Of a stretch of DNA of 64,000 nt, positions 13,980-64,000 are shown one piece after another. The stretch spans positions 8,122,001 through 8,186,000 of the forward strand of contig CAVNZM010000010.1 in NCBI GenBank assembly GCA_963693365.1. Reading direction: 5' to 3'. The first letter of the stretch is position 1; the number at the start of each line of letters is the position of its first letter. The stretch comes from Amoebidium appalachense. Lineage: Eukaryota; Ichthyosporea. The notes under the pieces were generated by a model. That model was not told where the DNA came from. It saw nothing but the letters and a program-made list of their open reading frames with translations, and did no database searches. Both the position numbers and the translations under genes were made by a program.

Positions 13980-14610
13980 CAGGCTGCAGGTCGGCCAGGT
14001 GGTTAAGGCGGTACTCGGCATCCTCCTCGTTGCGGGAGTTGAGCCACTCAACCATCTTGCGGTTGCTCTGTGCACAAAAGAGCAAAAGTTAGTGCACCTC
14101 CCTGTCTTAACTTAATATACTTCCCTGTTTTCATAGACAAAAAAAAAACACAAGTCGGTGCAATAGAAGTGTTTGAGATCTACAACTAGTTCGAAGATGG
14201 CATTGGCAAGAGGAAAGGGGGGAAGAGGGAGAAGGGGGGGAGGGGGGTGAGTGGGGTTCTCAGCTCTTCTTTCTTTCACAAGAATTATGGGTAGGGTATT
14301 TTTTCATTTTTAAGTATCGTTTCATTGTTTCTTTCCGCCTCCTTTTCGTTTGGGGAAGGAAGAGCTCTTGTGGGGTGGGAACAGCTATTTACATTGAATT
14401 ATGATCACCAACAGACACAGGCGAAGGGTATGGGCCACCCACGTGGTATATCTTCTTGCGCAGTTCATACTCTTTCTCTGATTTGTAGTTCTTGTTGTTT
14501 TCCTTGGTGAATTCCATAAACTCAACGTCCCCCGGCACTTGCAGGGTCACAGCAGCAGCTGCTGTGGAGGCCACAGTGGCCACAAGAAGTCCAGTTGCAA
14601 ACCGAGTCAT
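8885..14610 (-). CDS. Papain-family (C1A) cysteine protease, secreted preproenzyme
   Basis: Twelve coding exons give 352 residues: 14610-14443, 14067-13978, 13622-13525, 13067-12994, 12646-12503, 12173-12075, 11711-11623, 11337-11241, 10961-10867, 10084-10077, 9647-9599 and 8932-8885 (TAA). Phases agree at every junction. Residues 1-20 form a signal peptide (GLLVATVASTAAAA). An I29-type propeptide follows to about residue 115. The mature domain starts near AEWDWREHGAV and has the oxyanion Gln131, catalytic Cys137 (GSCWAF), His299 (LNHAVLIVGYG) and Asn319 (KNSWSANWGESGY), ending KCGIATAA. A Cys-rich insert of about 40 residues (PYCAGDASGCMPCMAPKYN and beyond) follows the GG of the first half. 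It would act in lysosomes or vacuoles, or outside the cell. The acceptor at 12174 reads CG rather than AG, probably a one-base error next to the CA repeat. A non-coding 5' exon lies upstream. Confidence 0.95.
9177..9255. repeat. C-run/(ACC)/A-run composite tract
   Basis: About 19 C, then ACC trinucleotides, then about 47 A, in the last intron of the protease gene. It belongs to the class of joined C and A runs seen many times in this window. Confidence 0.85.
10077..10084 (-). other. 8-nt microexon carrying the protease active-site Asn
   Basis: Minus-strand sequence reads TACACAG, then the exon AACTCCTG, then GTAAGTCAC. The upstream exon ends in phase 0 after IVK and the downstream exon begins with one base plus AGTGCTAAT. 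Joining them gives K-N-S-W-S-A-N-W-G, the exact Asn-Ser-Trp motif every papain-family enzyme needs. Without this exon the motif is missing and the frame is lost. Both splice sites are canonical and the donor is a near-consensus GTAAGT. Confidence 0.85.
12175..12246. repeat. (GT)36 abutting an acceptor of the protease gene
   Basis: A pure GT repeat on plus, so (CA)n on the sense strand, ends directly at the exon that begins at 12173. The expected CACAG acceptor reads CACACG here, so the splice site itself lies at the edge of the microsatellite. Confidence 0.85.
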
Positions 14611-14613
14611 TTT

Positions 14614-15060
14614 CCTGGACAACAGATTGTGTTGTTAGTGGTTATGTTTGCTTATACGGGGAGATCTACTTCTACATACAGCTCTACTGTGATAAAAGTT
14701 TAAAGATAAAAAGCAATGGGTTATAAACAAAAAATGATGCCATGTGTGCTACAACATAGGGCTGAGTAAGGCAACAATACAGAGCCAAGAGACCAACGAG
14801 CAAGGCAGGAGGACACATGCACGACTAAGATCTTATAAGAATCTTGATATGGCAAACCAAGCATGCACGAACCCAGGCAATAACAGTAGCTGCCCAGCCA
14901 TATACAGCTCTTGCAAAGACGAAACGAGTTGTGGAAGTTTTAGAGACGAATGGACGAGAAGCCGCTATACCACGATACAGCAAACATCGATATTGCAGCA
15001 CCACCACGCCACCATCTCTTACCTTGAAAAGTCCGAACTCTCAAACTAAGATTTCTCTAG
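14614..15060 (-). other. 5' UTR: acceptor at 14615 and upstream non-coding exon with donor at 15022
   Basis: Four bases before the protease ATG lies an acceptor, TTGTCCAG. About 410 bp upstream, minus-strand TTTTCAAG is followed by GTAAGAGATGG, a strong donor. This predicts a spliced 5' UTR with a non-coding exon ending at 15023. Transcription would start roughly between 15060 and 15150. Confidence 0.6.
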
Positions 15061-15748
15061 AATAAAGAACGCTCACTGTATAATCTGAGAGTATAATCTG
15101 AAATAGGTTTTTCTTGCTCTGTTCACCGAACACTCCTCTGACGTTGTGAGGCTCTGGCCGTGTGCTTGTGCTTTTGGTGGTTTCGAGGCATGTGCAAAGC
15201 GTTCCTGCGTCACTTGGTACAAAAAGCAAATGACTTTGACTGCGTGTTCCTATTGGTCTAGGCTTATCAAAAGCATCTCGGTGTTTGGATTTGCACCCTT
15301 TTTGGTTATTCAGCGAAAAGCATTAGCCAATCGCAATCTAAGCCTGTTGCGCGATATGATTGGTACATAGAGCACCGCATGACATAGTTACTACCGCTTT
15401 AATTGGGTTATAATTGGTGAGCCAAACCGCAACCAATCGTAATCCCGCATGCCTACCCATTTTGGGGTACGTGAGCCGCTGACGTCACACAGCATGGCAC
15501 ACACAAACTGGTCTGGAGCGCCCGTGCACGTGTGCACACTTCCGAACTTATGTCGTTGGCTTCTGTGAATGCCCTGATTTTCTTATGTTATATCGAGGTC
15601 ACAGTTGGTTTGTGTCGTAGCAAAGTGGGGAAAGCGCTGTTTTAGAAATAGCTGGCAGCCTAGCACAGCTCTTAGGCACAACCCCTTTAGACGATGGTTT
15701 GGCAGCGAGGCGTGTCTCGTTGAATAAACACACAGCTAAGTGTGGATT
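15061..15748. promoter_or_regulatory. Putative bidirectional promoter, CCAAT cluster and CRE-like site
   Basis: The spacer between the divergent protease and DEAD-box genes holds six CCAAT/ATTGG pentamers within 190 bp (about 15252, 15327, 15359, 15402, 15412 and 15433, mixed orientation) and a palindromic TGACGTCA at 15480-15487. It is unusually free of simple repeats compared with the rest of the window. That these are functional NF-Y-like and CREB-like sites is inference. Confidence 0.5.
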
Positions 15749-27869
<12,121 letters not shown>

Positions 27870-27980
27870 ACTTGATATGCACACGTTAACACATGGCACG
27901 GTGGTATGCATGAATGACATATGTGATGAGATACAGGCACCTGAGCTGGAGTAGTCACCTGGTTTGTTTGAGCATGCAAT

Positions 27981-28023
27981 CTTTTCTTTTCTTTTCTTTT
28001 CTTTTCTTTTTCTTTTTTTTTTT

Positions 28024-28061
<38 letters not shown>

Positions 28062-28078
28062 GACGGGGGGGAGGGGGA

Positions 28079-28113
<35 letters not shown>
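27981..28113 (+). repeat. (CTTTT)n, T-run, G-run composite
   Basis: Pentanucleotide CTTTT units lead into about 35 T, then CGAC and about 49 mostly G bases. It is the T/G orientation of the C/A composite tract class. Confidence 0.85.
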
Positions 28114-28119
<6 letters not shown>

Positions 28120-28222
28120 CAATATTATTAATAACGAAAGTACGTATCATCACCATGTAGCGTAAAGGGTCAACACATGTACATGTATACACAATGTATG
28201 CACTATCGATAGGGACTCCGGT

Positions 28223-28249
<27 letters not shown>

Positions 28250-28256
<7 letters not shown>

Positions 28257-29125
28257 CATGGATGTACGTAGGCAGGATGCTTGCATGCACGAATGTGTTT
28301 GAACCTTCTCGAATGTTCACGTGCAGCCTGTGCACGTGGCCAGCATTCACCCAATGCACAGGGTTTTTACTTAGGGGCATAGACACACGATACTACGTTT
28401 CCGCATCTACACGTCTAAGTGTCCGATCAAAATGAGCGTGTTTGTGCACCTCAAAATATCACCAATATGCTTATCCCTCCCGTAACGGTTGTAACTACTG
28501 TCTTTCGGCAGCTAATATTAATGCCTTAGAATTCATACCATGGCCAGAAAATGCATAAACCTTACTTGTGTGGTATGTCTATGGTGACAAATAAGGATTT
28601 AAAAATTTGCTATGCTCAGGCCCAGCTGCCTTTTATGGTATGGGGATGAGTGTTGTCTATCGCTGTTCACTCAATCCTATCTTCCGATTGCCTTTTATGG
28701 AAGTGGAAAGGGATTTTACCGAAAATTTTGACGTAAAGGTTTTTAAATGTTTTTTAATGTTTTTTCGTGATCGCTTGACGTCAGATCACACTGTTATGCT
28801 GTTATCTAAACGTGTGTGTGCAGGGGGTATAAAAACACACTAACTGTGAAATTTTGATGCATTTTCTTCTCGCGGTTCCCGAGTTGTTGCATTTTTTATT
28901 TTTTGAAATGTGCATAATGTTATGCTCAAACCTGCATAACGTTATACAATTTTACTTAGTAAATGTAATTTTGAGTCTAAAAATTTCGTTAAAATGCCTT
29001 TGGAGTGTCACGGTGTGTGCTCAATATCACACTTTATCGATAACATACACAATGATTGCCTTTTATGGCCGAATAGGTGTCACAGTGCACTACTATTATA
29101 AATGCCATAATGACTGCCTCCTATG
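28250..29125. repeat. Interspersed repeat R2, copy a
   Basis: Shares an ordered series of blocks with 44375-45000: TTCTCGAATGTTCACGTGCAGCC, CACGTGGCCAGCATTCA, GTGTCCGATCAAAATG, TTAGAATTCAT, GCCTTTTAT, and TCAATATCACACTTTATCG. Copy a is longer. It holds exact CCTTTTATGG decamers at 28629, 28691 and 29059. No coding motif was recognised, so it is probably an old transposable element of unknown class. Confidence 0.65.
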
Positions 29126-29281
29126 GTCGTGGCTTAGTTGTTAAATTTTATTTGTTTATATTTTTATTTATTTTGTGTGTGTGTGTTTGTGCATGCGTGT
29201 ATGTGTGTGTTTGTGCGTTTGTGTGTGTGTGTGTGTGTGTGTTTGTACATGTGTGTGTGTGTGTGTGTTGAGGGCGCGGGG

Positions 29282-29314
<33 letters not shown>

Positions 29315-29454
29315 GTCTGGGTGCCCACCGACATGTCGACAGGGTGTGGTGTCTGGGCATCGCGGCGGCTGTGAATGTTGAATACGCATTTATGCCCACG
29401 CTGGGGGGAGATAGATTATGTAGTCGTCTGTGGGGTACACCGGTGGGTGGGGTT

Positions 29455-29456
<2 letters not shown>

Positions 29457-29534
<78 letters not shown>
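29457..29534 (+). repeat. T-run/G-run composite tract
   Basis: About 30 T pass without spacer into about 48 G in the spacer before the F-box helicase gene. Confidence 0.85.
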
Positions 29535-29535
<1 letters not shown>

Positions 29536-29984
29536 TCCGGATTATTGATCATTACTAGTGAGTTAGACGCTAAGGTTGAAAAAGTATACCCTCTCTCTGT
29601 CACATTCTATCTGCTGCTCTTCCACATTTATATATATATATATCTCCCATCAACTCACTGGCGCATACTCCCGGGTGTATCTATACACCCACTTTGCTGC
29701 TCAGTGTATTCAACACCGTGTTCACCTTTACCGAAAAACAAAGTGTTCTCTGGTACCACTTCCCAGTACATCCAGTCACAACCCTGGAAGTTCATCTTTT
29801 TCTTCGTCTTTAAAACGGAAGAGGAAGAAGGGCGACGAAGTCGGGGACGGTGTTACCGCATGGGTCCAGCTTGGTGCACTATTGCGCTGGCCCCGAGGGG
29901 CATGTCAAGAGGGAGTCTCAAGAGGGAGGGAATATGTGCTGAAGTTTCCCGCCAAAACCCCCGCGGCCCTGCGGCCCCTAGGCC

Positions 29985-30326
29985 GCACATCTAGGATCTA
30001 CTTAGCTGGAACGCTGGGCGGCACTTCTGAGACTCGAACAAATAGGCGGTTTGGACATGGTCGTGCGAAGGTGAGGTACCCTGCTGACTAGAATCACCCC
30101 ATAACTGAAATCACCACAACGCTAGTCAATGGTTTCTGCCACTATGCCATCCAAGCACATCTAGGATCTACTTATAGCTGGAACGCTGGGCGGCACTTCT
30201 GAGACTCGAACAAATAGGCGGTTTGGACATGGTCGTGTGAAGGTGAGGTACCCTGCTGACTAGAATCACCCCATAACTGAAATCACCACAACGCTAGTCA
30301 ATGGTTTCTGCCACTATGCCATCCAA
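29985..30326 (+). repeat. Tandem duplication, 170-bp unit, at the 5' end of the F-box helicase gene
   Basis: 29985-30154 and 30155-30326 are near identical, differing by a 2-bp insertion (CTTA versus CTTATA) and one substitution (GTGCG versus GTGTG). Each unit contains a coding-like segment ending GCGAAG or GTGAAG followed by GTGAGG, a good 5' splice site, and an ATG at its end (ATGCCATCCAAG). The duplication therefore copies a possible exon end, its donor and a candidate start codon. Confidence 0.85.
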
Positions 30327-30364
30327 GCCAAAAGGCCCGGAAAGCAGCAAGTTCGGAGGAAGAA

Positions 30365-42945
<12,581 letters not shown>

Positions 42946-43860
42946 GAATGGGTATGATTAGTGTAGGTGTTGATAGGGAATGCTTAATTGCAAAGGTGAA
43001 TGCAGAAAAACAGTCATGAATGGTATGCGCTGCCTGAGTGTTTTTGTCCTCCTTTTTCTTTTTTCGCTTTGTCTTTATTTCCCTGTCTCTGGGGTGAGGA
43101 CACGCGCGGGGGGTGGTTACGAACCACCTCAAATATGTATTTTTTTTAATCTATCATGGTGTTTTATATACGAAGCCCTAGAGAATAATTAGCGTAAATA
43201 TGTCGGAATAGTTATCAACACACTGTGACATTTCTGAATGTAGTTTTTGCTGTGGCCTCTTTAGTAGCTTATCTTACTGCCACTTCGTTCTGTGGTATGT
43301 GTGTTTTTTTTTTTTTTGGTTTTGGTTTTGGTTTTGGTTTTGGTTTTTTTCCCTCCTTTGATTGCTGTGGGTTTTGCTTTTTTTGCTGCCGTTAAACTTA
43401 AAATTTCTGTCTGCTCTTCCTCCTTTTGCCATTGCCATGTACGTTACATAGTGTAGTATCCCTTGGGGGTAACACGGTATGTATACACGATTTAATAATT
43501 CATGTGTTGCATAAGCGTTACTGTAGAATCGACTAATAGACATTTCGTGATGACATTTTTTGAAAACTAACCGTAGGCTAGTTTCCAATCATATCGGAGT
43601 CGCTGGCCAATTGTGCCAAATGTACAAGTACACACACTTGGCCAAAATCCACACATCTAACATTCTGAGACGCATGGAACAACAATAAAATTCGTTCGGT
43701 GCAACGTGTTGTGATGATTTCTGAACGTCTGGCAGGCACAACGAGAGATCTCTGCTTACAAATTTAAGTTGTTTGGGATCAGGGATGACTTTTATAGTGG
43801 CTACGTCACTTGGAAGTTTAAGGCATCCCCCCCCCCCCCCCCCCCCCCTCCCCCTCTGCA

Positions 43861-43923
<63 letters not shown>

Positions 43924-44323
43924 TCTCTGTCCCCCCCCCCCCCCCCCCCCCCCACCCCACCCCCTCTCCCTCTATCTCGAGGTCTTCCTCTGTCCCTCCC
44001 TCCCTCCCTTATTGCGCACGTCGACAGTCTTACTTTTTTTTCCTATTCTCAGAGTCCCACGGGCTATTTATATATTTAAAACCCGGCGCGGCGGGGGGTG
44101 GTGCTGGGGAGAGAAGGGGGAGGAGGCGGCTCAGGGGAGTACGAAAGTACAAACTTATAGCATTTAACATAAGGCCAAAAACATGTACATGTACACACAG
44201 AAGGTATGGAACATCAGTAGCTATAGAGCCCTTCCGCAAAAGGGGGAAAACGGTGGAGGAAGGTGTATGTGTGTGTCACAGTGTGTGTGTGGTGGTGGTG
44301 GTGGTGGTGATGGTGGTGTGTGT

Positions 44324-44374
<51 letters not shown>
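42946..44374. other. Spacer between convergent genes; possible unassigned exon 43736-43822
   Basis: Contains a (GGTTTT)n block at about 43307-43347, a C run, (CA)28 at about 43865-43920 and G runs. On plus, TCTGGCAG precedes a 29-codon open stretch (AQREISAYKFKLFGIRDD and beyond) followed by AAG-GCATC and a C run, resembling other exons here but with a GC donor. The minus strand is also open, so I do not call a gene. Confidence 0.4.
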
Positions 44375-44375
<1 letters not shown>

Positions 44376-45000
44376 AAGGGCCATGACTGCAAGCAGGATA
44401 CCTTGCATACATATGCACGAATGTTCAAAAACCTTCTCGAATGTTCACGTGCAGCCCGTCCACGTGGCCAGCATTCATCCAATGTACATGTTTATTTCTC
44501 TGGGGTATAGACACACCATATATGTTTCCACTTCTACATATTCACGTGTCCGATCAAAATGTGTGTGTTCGTGCACCTAAAACTTTTATCACCAGCATGC
44601 CTATCTCTCCCAATTTAACTACAGTTTTCGGCCACTAATTTCTTAGAATTCATGCCAGAAATTGCATAAATCCTACTAATGTATTTCTGCATGTTTGGAC
44701 TGGGTCCACACAGCACTGAGTATGTATATGTTTACAAAAGAAAAAAAATTTAACACTATACTCCCAGTTGCCTTTTATAGTAAACGGATGAGTGTTGGCC
44801 GGCGTGTGCAATATATCACTATTCACTCGATCGTGTGTCCCGACTTCTTTTATGGTAGAGCAGCGTGTGTGTGTGCTCAATATCACACTTTATCGATAAC
44901 ATGCACATTGGCTTTTATGGAAGAGAACTGTTCGTATGTGTGCACTATCACACACAATGGCTTGCCTTTAGTGGTGAAGCCATGGGTGCGCGTGCAATCA
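44375..45000. repeat. Interspersed repeat R2, copy b
   Basis: Second copy of the repeat described at 28250-29125, same orientation, with shared blocks in the same order and about 80 percent identity by eye in the first 250 bp. It lies between the 3' ends of the F-box helicase and CXC genes. Confidence 0.65.
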
Positions 45001-45057
45001 ATACATCACACTAATCTTCCACCAATTTTCTCCACATATCGTCACGTACAGCATATT

Positions 45058-57464
<12,407 letters not shown>

Positions 57465-57539
57465 GTCTCTGGATGGTTGGGACCCTGCACCTCGCTGACG
57501 TGGAAGTGTGGTCAATAGCAGCTTTCACAAACGTCAACC

Positions 57540-57741
57540 CTTAGAGTCTTTGAAAAGAGCGTGGGGGGAGGGGAGGGGGGAGAGGGGGAGGGAGGGGAAG
57601 GGAGGTAAGGAGTAAAGCAAAAGGGTGGCAAATCGACGAAAGGGGCTCCGGGGGGGGGGGGGGGGGGGGTTTGAGAGAGAGAGACTCAGAGAGAGAGAGT
57701 GTGTGTGTATGTGTGACAGAGAGTGAGAGTGAGAGGAAGAG

Positions 57742-57831
<90 letters not shown>

Positions 57832-57888
57832 TCGGAGAGAGAGAGAGTGAGAGGGGCAGAGAAGAGAGAGTGAGAGAGAGAGAGAGAG

Positions 57889-57930
<42 letters not shown>

Positions 57931-58179
57931 GTAAAGGAGGGGGGGGGGGGGGGGGGAGGGGGGGAGGAGGAGGGGTAGGCAAAAAAATGGCGGGGGGGGG
58001 GGGGGGGGGGGGGAGGGGAGGGGGGGTAAGAGGGGTTGGATAGGAGAGATGGGAGAAAGAAAGGGGCCCGGGAAGGAAAGCCGGAGCCAGTGGGGGCGGG
58101 GGAGTAAGGAGTAGAGGTGAAGGGTGGCACAAGCAACGAGATCATTATGGGCAGAGTGGCAGAGCTGTGGGGCGCAGGG

Positions 58180-58219
<40 letters not shown>

Positions 58220-58524
58220 GAGGGGGGATTTCGAAGAGGCGCGAGACAGAGAGAGTGTTTCCGCAAAGGGGGGAGAGGGAGGGAGGAGGGGAGGGGAGGT
58301 GGAGGGAGAGTGGGGACGTTAAGGGGTGTTGAATAGGGAGAAAAGAGAATGAGAGCCGGGGAAGGAAAGAGACCGGGGGGGGAGGGGGTGGAGACTGGGA
58401 AGTAGAGGGAGAGATAGAGAGAAAGATGGAGGGAGGAAGGGAGGAGAAGAGAGTGTGTGAGTATGGGAGAGTGAGACAGAGAGCGAGAAGAGAGAGAGAC
58501 AGGAGGGGAGGGGGAGAGAGAAAC

Positions 58525-58567
<43 letters not shown>

Positions 58568-58765
58568 AGGAGGGAGGGAGGGAGGGAGGGAGGGAGGGAG
58601 GGAGGGAGGGAGGGAGGGAGGGAGGGAGGGAGGGAGGGAGGGAGGGAGGGAGGGAGGGAGGGAGGGAGGGAGGGAGGGAGGGAGGGAGGGAGGGAGGGAG
58701 GGAGGGAGGGAGGGAGGGAGGGAGGGAGGGAGGGAGGGAGGGAGGGAGGGAGGGAGGGAGGGAGG

Positions 58766-58840
<75 letters not shown>

Positions 58841-58960
58841 TCTGAGAGGGACTGTGAGAGGCTCTGAGAGAGAGAGAGAGAGAGAGAGAGGAAAAGGGGG
58901 GGGGTTGGGGGGGGAAGAGGAGGGGAGAGAGAATGAGAGAGAGAGATAGAAAGTGCGTTT
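57540..58960 (+). repeat. 1.4-kb polypurine tract with (GA)40 and (GGGA)52
   Basis: Almost every base on the plus strand is G or A. It includes (GA)n at about 57748-57828, G runs, a perfect (GGGA)n array at about 58564-58770 and (GA)n at 58770-58837. It starts 76 bp upstream of the CXC-gene ATG, so it may occupy the promoter or a 5' UTR intron. Mirror symmetry favours triplex (H-DNA) formation. Confidence 0.9.
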
Positions 58961-59239
58961 GTGTGTGTGTGTGTGTGTGTGCGTGTGTGCTTGTGTTTGC
59001 GTGTGTGTGTGTGTGTGTGTGTGCGTGTGTGTGTGCGTGCTGCGTATGCATGTGTGTGTGCGTGCCGATTCTGAGGTAGCATTGTTGAAGGGAGGCCCAC
59101 CTTTTTGCTTCGCGCACCTACTCAGCCTTTGCCACACTCAGTGTCTCCTGCGTCACAACCGTTGTGACAGGGTACTGTAGTAATAACAAACTTAACAGCT
59201 AAGTATGTCGTCGGAGTGAAATTATGTAAAATATTGCTT

Positions 59240-60420
59240 GAGTGCACTGTCATGTGGAGCTAATTGTCGCAGCGATTGCAGTAGTCTTTTGGTGCTGCCT
59301 GGTTTTTTTGCACACCGAGCTAACACCGGGCACCTCAACGGTTCGAATAACGATGCCACGTTGGAGGAAGTTCTACCGTAGTCCGTGCACTACATACAAC
59401 ACTTGGCCACAATGTGTTACGTCGGCGATCGAGGCCTTGCTGGTGTGCGGCCGTTACCGGAATTTTGAAAGAGACCCGCGGATGCATATCAGGTATTGGC
59501 CTTCGTTTAGCGTATTGTGACGTCATCAGTTTAGCGGCCGGCTGATGATGCCTTCGTGAGTCTTGGAACTGATTGAAATCATACTCCGGTGACATGCGCA
59601 TGCAGTTCACCCTGTCCGGTGGGGCGCAGCCCCCGCCCCCCCCCCCCCCCCCCCCCCTCCCCTCCCGGTCCCCGCGCCCCCCGCGCGGAGCACGGGATAC
59701 TACGTATACGATAATTACGTGCTTGCGATTGGGGGTGGGTCACCCGCGTTCGGTACGGGGTACTGTAGGTGACCCGGTCGTAGTGTGGTACCGTATACGG
59801 TGTGACGGTACCGGTGTGGTGTCATCTGACCGTAGGCTATCTGGGCCTTGCGTCCCACAGGCTCAACCCTATTAATATTATAATGTGTGTGTCGGTCACT
59901 AGTACTGTGTGATATTATGCTTGTGTACATATGTGTGTGTGTGTGTGCTGCTGGTGCTGGTGATATTATGTACTGAACTTCGCCGGGGCGGCGTGTAACT
60001 GTAGTCCGTGGTACAATCCGTACGGAGGCTGGGCCAGGGGTGGGTTGGCCCGGTTGAAACTGTTTCAAGTCGGAGGGGGGGACGGGGGGCGGGGGGCTTT
60101 ACCAGTATGATAACAACAATAATTACCGTGTTGAGATTGAGGTACATTTCAGAACAACAAAAAAAGGTAGGCGAGTTAGTCAGGGTGTCACTGGTGCCAC
60201 CGTGCCGCGGTGCGCACGTGTACATCGGCCGTCAATGCGGCTCAGCAGCCTGACTCGGAGGCCCTGCGGGTGACTCGGCGACTGAAATGGCAATACGCGG
60301 CAATGCTTCGTACGCGCGAATCACGTTATCTCACATACCGGAGCTATACTGGCTGTCGGCACAGGATTGTGCCACGGCAGTCTTTGAAGTTGTTGTGCCT
60401 TTTTTGAGTGTTATATATGT
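59240..60420. promoter_or_regulatory. CpG-rich, repeat-poor segment with CRE-like site
   Basis: CpG dinucleotides are dense from about 59330 to 60330, unlike the surroundings. TGACGTCA lies at 59518-59525 and several GGTACC/GTAC palindromes at about 59750-59815. There is only one C run (59636-59657). It may be the distal promoter of the CXC gene (minus) or the remains of another element. Short open frames on both strands match nothing I know. Confidence 0.3.
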
Positions 60421-61420
60421 ATTTCCTAGAATACATAGGCCTGCTGCACGATAAAATCGGAATATTTGAGATCCCTTCACTCAGTCCATGACCATTCAAG
60501 CTGCATGCATATTGCATAATGAACACACAACATGCTGCTCTTAGGCCCAAAAAAGGATAGATCCAGAGTCGTGGGGGCCCACTTATGCGCCAATCACAAC
60601 TTTCACAAGTGTGCATACAATTTTATCTACAGATTACTCTCTACTAGTGGCCCTAGAGAATTTATCAAACCGACGGAATTATTCGGTGCATTTTACAAGT
60701 AAGTTATCATATTTCAATAACTGGACTTCAAGTGCACTATTTGGTATGTACATCGTTGGTGCTGACATCAGTTCTTCAGTATTGGAAATGTACCTGTGCA
60801 TGCACATGTACATGGAAGATTCTCCCAAGAATGCCTCAGTCACGCGACATCTAATCACACAAATTGTGCAGGGTTTGAAACCTGTTGCTGAGTATACTTG
60901 TAGAAGATAGGGCAACGTTTGGTAAATTTTAACCAAAAAAATTCTATGAAAAAACTTTTTCCCATATTATTATCTTTCATTTTTCTCCCATTGTTCACCA
61001 AAAAAATATCGGCAGCAATATGACTGTCTGGCTTGGTTTTCCCCAATCTTTCAAGCCCTGACCAGCCCACAAATAAGAATCAAGTCATTGGCTTGGCGCG
61101 TATGCACGGGATATATGTGCTTGGGTGTAGAATGCAATATATTCAGCACTGAAATCTCATGAATAAATCAATCAGCGACTTTTGCACATATAGTATAATC
61201 GAGAAACTTAATATAGTGGATTGGATAAACAACAGGTATCATTCGTGCATGCGGCAATAATGTCCACAGCAATAAATATATAGCTATAGTGTGTAAACCC
61301 CGGGGCCCGCCGCGGCCATACGACCAGTCATGATCAGACAGATGGTTTCCAACAGTCGATCGATGGTCAGGGGGGAGGCTCCGGGCGCGGGCGGCGCCCA
61401 CGTGTGCATGTCATACTGGG
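60421..61420. other. Spacer, no gene recognised
   Basis: Mixed-composition DNA without simple repeats. A 99-codon open frame at 60611-60910 (plus) has no recognisable motif and no splice or context support, so it is not called. Confidence 0.4.
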
Positions 61421-62536
<1,116 letters not shown>

Positions 62537-64000
62537 AAGTTCATAACTAACTAAGCCACACACGGCAAACCAGGCCATGCTTATGGTGCGTATCGACTAC
62601 ATTCACATTCACTATACTACGATCAAGCAAAGAAATATGGCCAACACCAATGATTTACTTCTTGCCACCCTTCTTGGTAGCGGCAGTGGCGCCCTTGCCA
62701 CCAGCGGCGGCCTTGTCGACCTTCTCGACGGACTTGATCACACCGACGGCCACGATCTGCCTCATGTCGCGCACGGCAAAGCGACCAGGAGGGGGGTAGG
62801 CCTGGAAGGACTCGACACACATGGGCTTCTGGGGCACCATGGTAACCATGGCGGCGCCACCGGACTTGACGAACTTGGGCAGGTCCTCGAGCTTCTTGCC
62901 GGAGCGGCGGTTGATCTTCTCCTGGATCTCGGCGAACTTGCAGGCAATGTGGGCGGTGTGGCAATCGAGCACGGGGGCATAGCCGTTGCCAATCTGGCCG
63001 GGGTGGTTGAGGATGATGACCTGGGCAAGGAAGGTTTGGACTCCTTGGGGGGGTCGTTCTTGGAGTCACTAGCGAAGTTGCCACGCCCGGATATCCTTGA
63101 CGGAGACGTTTTTGATGTTGAAGCCGACGTTGTCACCCGGCACGGCCTCGGGCATGGACTCGTGGTGCATCTCCACGGACTTGAATTCAGTGGTCACACC
63201 GGTGGGGGCGAAGGTGACGACCATGCATTGCGGGCTTTTTGATACCGGTCTCCACACGGCCCACGGGCACAGTGCCGATACCGCCGATCTTGTACACGTC
63301 CTGGAGGGGCAGGCGGAGGGGCTTGTCCGTGGGGCGCTTGGGCGGCAGGATGGCATCGAGGGCCTCCAGAAGGAACTTGCCGGTGGCATTGCCCTCCTTG
63401 CGCTCGACCTCCCATCCCTTGTACCAGGGCATGTTGTCGGTGGGCTCGATCATGTTGTCACCGTGCCAGCCGGAGATGGGCACGAAGGCAACAGGGTTGG
63501 ACACTTCACTCACGATTTCGTTGAAGCGCTCCTGGTTGAACTTGATCGAGTCAATCTTGTTGACGGCGACGATCAGCTGCTTGACACCGAGGGTGAAGGC
63601 GAGCAGGGCGTGCTCACGGGTCTGGCCATCCTTGGAGATACCAGCCTCGAACTCACCAGTACCGGCGGCAACGATGAGCACGGCGCGGTCGGCCTGGGAG
63701 GTACCCGTGACCATGTCATACTCCCGGGTGCCACCGCGGCAAGTTGCCTCAAGGTAAGTACGACGACAAAGATAATAAGAAAAATAGCCTAATAACTAAT
63801 ATTAGACCAATATTGTAATTTCTGAAACGTGCAATTCAGATAGACAACCATCCGGACTGTTGACTCAGTTGAGGTCACTGACTCACCGGTTGGCACCATA
63901 AGCGCAAAGCTCGACTGCTATTGGTGTCAACGCTGCCCTATGGTTGGCTGAACAGTAATTTCTGCGTGTGAAGAAGATCAGAAATCAGATCCATATATCA

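Overview
This window looks like nuclear DNA from an intron-rich eukaryote. Its genes are split into short exons with GT-AG introns. It contains bromodomain, papain-family protease, DEAD-box, F-box/UvrD and CXC (tesmin/LIN54-type) proteins, plus an EF-1alpha-derived sequence, a LINE-type reverse transcriptase and miniature DNA transposons. I cannot place the lineage from sequence alone; a protist or early-branching opisthokont or alga would all fit. Most of the 64 kb is simple sequence: (GT)n/(CA)n, (TGCG)n, (GGGA)n, (CCA)n and long runs of C, G, A or T. Most long open frames here are only translations of these repeats (Cys-Val, Thr-His, poly-Pro or poly-Gly).

Layout from left to right. Positions 85-3988 (minus) hold the N-terminal part of a bromodomain protein that runs off the left edge. 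Positions 4306-7340 hold a decayed LINE (minus). Positions 8885-14610 (minus) hold a 12-coding-exon secreted papain-like cysteine protease of 352 residues, including an 8-nt microexon with the active-site Asn. A compact CCAAT-rich, probably bidirectional promoter (about 15.06-15.75 kb) separates it from a divergent 15-exon DDX28/MRH4-like mitochondrial DEAD-box helicase of 557 residues (15749-27869, plus). A spacer with an interspersed repeat and a tandem duplication leads to an FBH1-type F-box DNA helicase (about 30365-42945, plus) interrupted by several frameshifts. Its introns carry a 497-bp Tc1/mariner-type MITE and several minisatellites. Tail-to-tail with it is a 16-coding-exon CXC protein of the tesmin/LIN54 family (45058-57464, minus), with a 19-nt microexon and a piggyBac-type MITE in an intron. 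Upstream of it lie a 1.4-kb polypurine tract and a CpG-rich stretch. A 5'-truncated LINE copy (61421-62536) and a truncated, frameshifted EF-1alpha copy (62655-63745, minus) close the window.

The genes are unrelated housekeeping, protease and chromatin functions with no operon-like logic. The strongest unusual signal is intron architecture: homopolymer (mostly C on the sense strand) or GT/CA tracts start within a few to about 20 nt of most 5' splice sites and often abut the 3' splice site. Recurrent composite C-run/A-run tracts occur throughout. Exon models were built by eye from splice signals, reading phase and family motifs. Run lengths and single-base indels in such DNA may be assembly errors and are flagged where they matter.
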